6,408 bases of DNA from Desulfobacteraceae bacterium (GTDB taxonomy: Bacteria > Desulfobacterota > Desulfobacteria > Desulfobacterales > UBA5616), in the NCBI GenBank assembly GCA_030620375.1, contig JAUXEW010000167.1:1-6408 (forward strand), read 5' to 3'. Positions within the stretch are counted from its first letter, which is position 1. Each line of letters opens with the position of its first letter. A model generated the notes under the pieces. That model made no database searches, was not told the DNA's origin, and saw only the letters and a program-made list of their open reading frames with translations. Shown here piece by piece: positions 4,913-6,408 of this stretch. Both the position numbers and the translations under genes were made by a program.

Positions 4913-6408
4913 ATGGCCATTTTCAAAGTCCCCCTCAAGATGCCCACTGCTGTTTTGCCTTCGTTCATAATGGCCGTCGGTGTGGCGGACTCGATTCATA
5001 TCCTGACCATTTTTTACCGACAGCTGGCCGAGCCCGGAAAAAAGATCGAATCAATCGCCTATGCCATGGGTCATTCAGCCCTGGCTATTGTCTTGACCAC
5101 CCTGACCACCGCCGCAGGTCTGGCTTCATTTAGTACATCGGAAGTAGCCCCGATTGCCGAGTTAGGCATCTTTGCCGGCACGGGTGTCGTTCTGGCCTTG
5201 CTTTTTACCCTGGTTCTGCTCCCGGCGCTTCTGGCTGTGGTACCGGCCAAAGCCAGACAGCGGGACCCCAGGACCCGGCGTGCATCCTATATGGATGGGC
5301 TCCTGATTGGGATTGGCAATTTTTCCACCCGTTACCCTAAAGGCATAACCGCGGTCTGCTCGATTATGATGATCCTCTCTTTGATCGGGGCTTTCCAGCT
5401 TACCTTCACGCACCATATCTTAAAATGGCTCCCTGAAACAGCGGATGTCCGTATCGCCACTGAAAAAATCGACAGCACACTCAAAGGCAGCGTGGTGATG
5501 GAGGTAATCGTTGATACCGGGCGGGAGAATGGGTTGTTTGACATCGATATCCTCAACAGCCTGGAGCGCCTGGCCCGGGAAGTCGAAAAAATAAAACAGG
5601 GGGATCTCTTCGTGGGCAAAGCAACCTCAGTGGCAGACATCCTCAAAGAGATTCATCGCGCCCTTAACGAGAACCGCCCGGAATATTATGTGATACCCCA
5701 GGACCCCGCACTCATTCCCCAGGAGTTCCTCCTTTTTGAGAACAGCGGTTCCGACGATCTGGAAGATGTCGTAGACTCACAATTCCAGTTGGCCCGTTTC
5801 ACGATCAAGGTCCCCTGGCTGGATGCCGTTAAGTACGTCACCCTGCTTGAAGACCTGGTTGAGCGCTTTGACCGGTCTTTTGAGGGCAAGGCCCAAGTCA
5901 CCATGACCGGCATGATGACTATTTTGTTCTCGACGATGGTTTCGGCCATCTACAGCGCGGCCCAAAGCTATACCATCGCCGGTGTGGTGATCACGGTGAT
6001 GGTCATCGTGCTTATCGGAAGCTTTAGAATAGGACTGCTGGCCATGCTGCCAAACCTGTTGGCCATCCTGTTTGTAATGGGCCTGATGGGGGTCTTTGAT
6101 TTCCCCTTCGACCTTTTCACCATGCTCATCGGCAGCATTGCCATCGGCCTGGCCGTGGATAACACCATCCATTTTATGCACAACTTTCGACGCTATTTTG
6201 CGGAAACGGGTGACGTCCCGCTTGCCGTGCGCGAGACGCTGCTCACCACCGGACGGGCTTTATTCGTCACGACCGTGGTTCTGTCCATCGGTTTTTTCAT
6301 CTACATGTTTGCCATGATGAAAAATTTGTTTTACTTCGGCTTTTTGACCGGGATCACCATAATTTTAGCCCTGGTTGCCAACTTTTTCTTAGCTCCGGCA
6401 CTCATGGC
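4913..6408 (+). CDS. Open C-terminal part of the RND/MMPL exporter, 498+ codons, 3' partial
   Basis: From ATG 4913 this frame runs without a stop to the window edge. It is open upstream to 4811, with a TTG at 4889 as an alternative start. It contains the end of the first half: helix 4 with AVGVADSIHILTIFY (Asp26), then helices at about 57-74 and 84-110 (helices 5-6). The second half follows: helix 7 at about 144-164, a periplasmic loop at about 165-345, then helices at 353-370, 374-394, 401-421 with GLAVDNTIHFMHNF (Asp416), 447-466 and 473-496. Asp26 and Asp416 sit at the positions typical of the proton-relay motif GxGxDxxIH in this family. No Shine-Dalgarno precedes 4913, so expression is doubtful. 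It may be a half-transporter, the intact back of a recently broken gene, or an artefact of sequencing indels upstream. The family is certain and coding status uncertain. Confidence 0.7.
   Translation, partial: MAIFKVPLKMPTAVLPSFIMAVGVADSIHILTIFYRQLAEPGKKIESIAYAMGHSALAIVLTTLTTAAGLASFSTSEVAPIAELGIFAGTGVVLALLFTLVLLPALLAVVPAKARQRDPRTRRASYMDGLLIGIGNFSTRYPKGITAVCSIMMILSLIGAFQLTFTHHILKWLPETADVRIATEKIDSTLKGSVVMEVIVDTGRENGLFDIDILNSLERLAREVEKIKQGDLFVGKATSVADILKEIHRALNENRPEYYVIPQDPALIPQEFLLFENSGSDDLEDVVDSQFQLARFTIKVPWLDAVKYVTLLEDLVERFDRSFEGKAQVTMTGMMTILFSTMVSAIYSAAQSYTIAGVVITVMVIVLIGSFRIGLLAMLPNLLAILFVMGLMGVFDFPFDLFTMLIGSIAIGLAVDNTIHFMHNFRRYFAETGDVPLAVRETLLTTGRALFVTTVVLSIGFFIYMFAMMKNLFYFGFLTGITIILALVANFFLAPALM

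Larger units (their letters stand above)
4598..6408 (+). pseudogene. RND/MMPL-family exporter gene, decayed by deletion and frameshifts (runs off window)
   Basis: The parent gene encodes an inner-membrane, proton-driven exporter of the RND superfamily (COG1033, MMPL domains PF03176), about 750-850 residues with two six-helix halves and two large periplasmic loops. The remains lie in the right order but in four frames. 4598-4777 gives the first periplasmic segment (FDTSNESFFHPSDPTL, FGRDDLIIIAIE). 4777-4845 gives helix 2 (LIVLTIGLCLFLMFRR) in the next frame, after loss of roughly 150-200 codons judged from family length. 4845-4892 gives VTAVALPMIVVGCTLV. 4894-4911 gives VSTLGL. 4913 onward gives MAIFKVPLKMP through the second half. 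The first transmembrane helix is also not visible before 4598; an in-frame TAA lies at 4568-4570. A single full-length exporter cannot be made from this sequence. The 3' end of the gene is beyond the window, but the last residues already fall in the final helix. Confidence 0.88.

Noticed and set aside
4873..5133. 86-codon + strand frame starting at TTG 4873
   Set aside because: Only about LLVSTLGL (4888-4911) is real exporter sequence; the rest is out of frame relative to the open exporter frame from 4913.
5777..6181. 134-codon minus-strand frame rich in His, Asp and Gln
   Set aside because: It mirrors hydrophobic helices of the exporter on the + strand. The histidine-rich look results from reading transmembrane codons in antisense.

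Overview
The window looks like a piece of a moderate-GC Gram-negative chromosome. The families present and their sequence flavour suggest a Desulfobacterota (Desulfobacteraceae-like) or similar deltaproteobacterial lineage, possibly from a metagenome. The hints are the COG1033-type RND exporter, the IS91-like HUH transposase fragment and the short two-helix membrane N-terminus that resembles those seen before cyclase domains. This taxonomic placement is inference; no rRNA or marker gene is present. All real coding signal is on the + strand.

Layout: (1) 21-611 encodes a small, apparently intact HD-domain metal-dependent phosphohydrolase. (2) 612-1091 is a 480-bp stretch without a convincing gene. 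It holds a degenerate direct duplication of about 120 bp (about 728-967), a weak hairpin and a doubtful minus-strand micro-ORF. (3) 1092-1310 is the C-terminal remnant of a DUF2807 / 'head GIN domain' protein that has lost its 5' part. (4) 1361-3337 is the best gene of the window, a full-length S9 prolyl-oligopeptidase-family lipoprotein with a strong Shine-Dalgarno and a perfect 10-bp-stem terminator just downstream (3344-3391). (5) 3392-3740 is AT-rich intergenic DNA without a supported gene. (6) 3749-3988 encodes a two-helix membrane N-terminus that stops early and then abuts (7) 4015-4458, an internal fragment of an IS91-like transposase that keeps the HUH motif but not the zinc-binding N-terminus or catalytic tyrosine region. 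(8) 4598-6408 is a decayed RND/MMPL exporter. A short N-terminal fragment is joined across an internal deletion to the fourth-domain membrane helices, followed by three frameshifts within about 70 bp. After these comes a 498-codon frame that stays open to the window edge.

The genes do not form an obvious pathway. The main theme is erosion: one clean secreted peptidase gene and one HD hydrolase sit among at least four truncated or frameshifted genes and a dead transposon piece. I found no evidence for a new defence, CRISPR, phage or biosynthetic system. The observations most worth checking are the one-sided decay of the exporter (broken front, intact back), the cyclase/IS91 junction and the 120-bp degenerate duplication.
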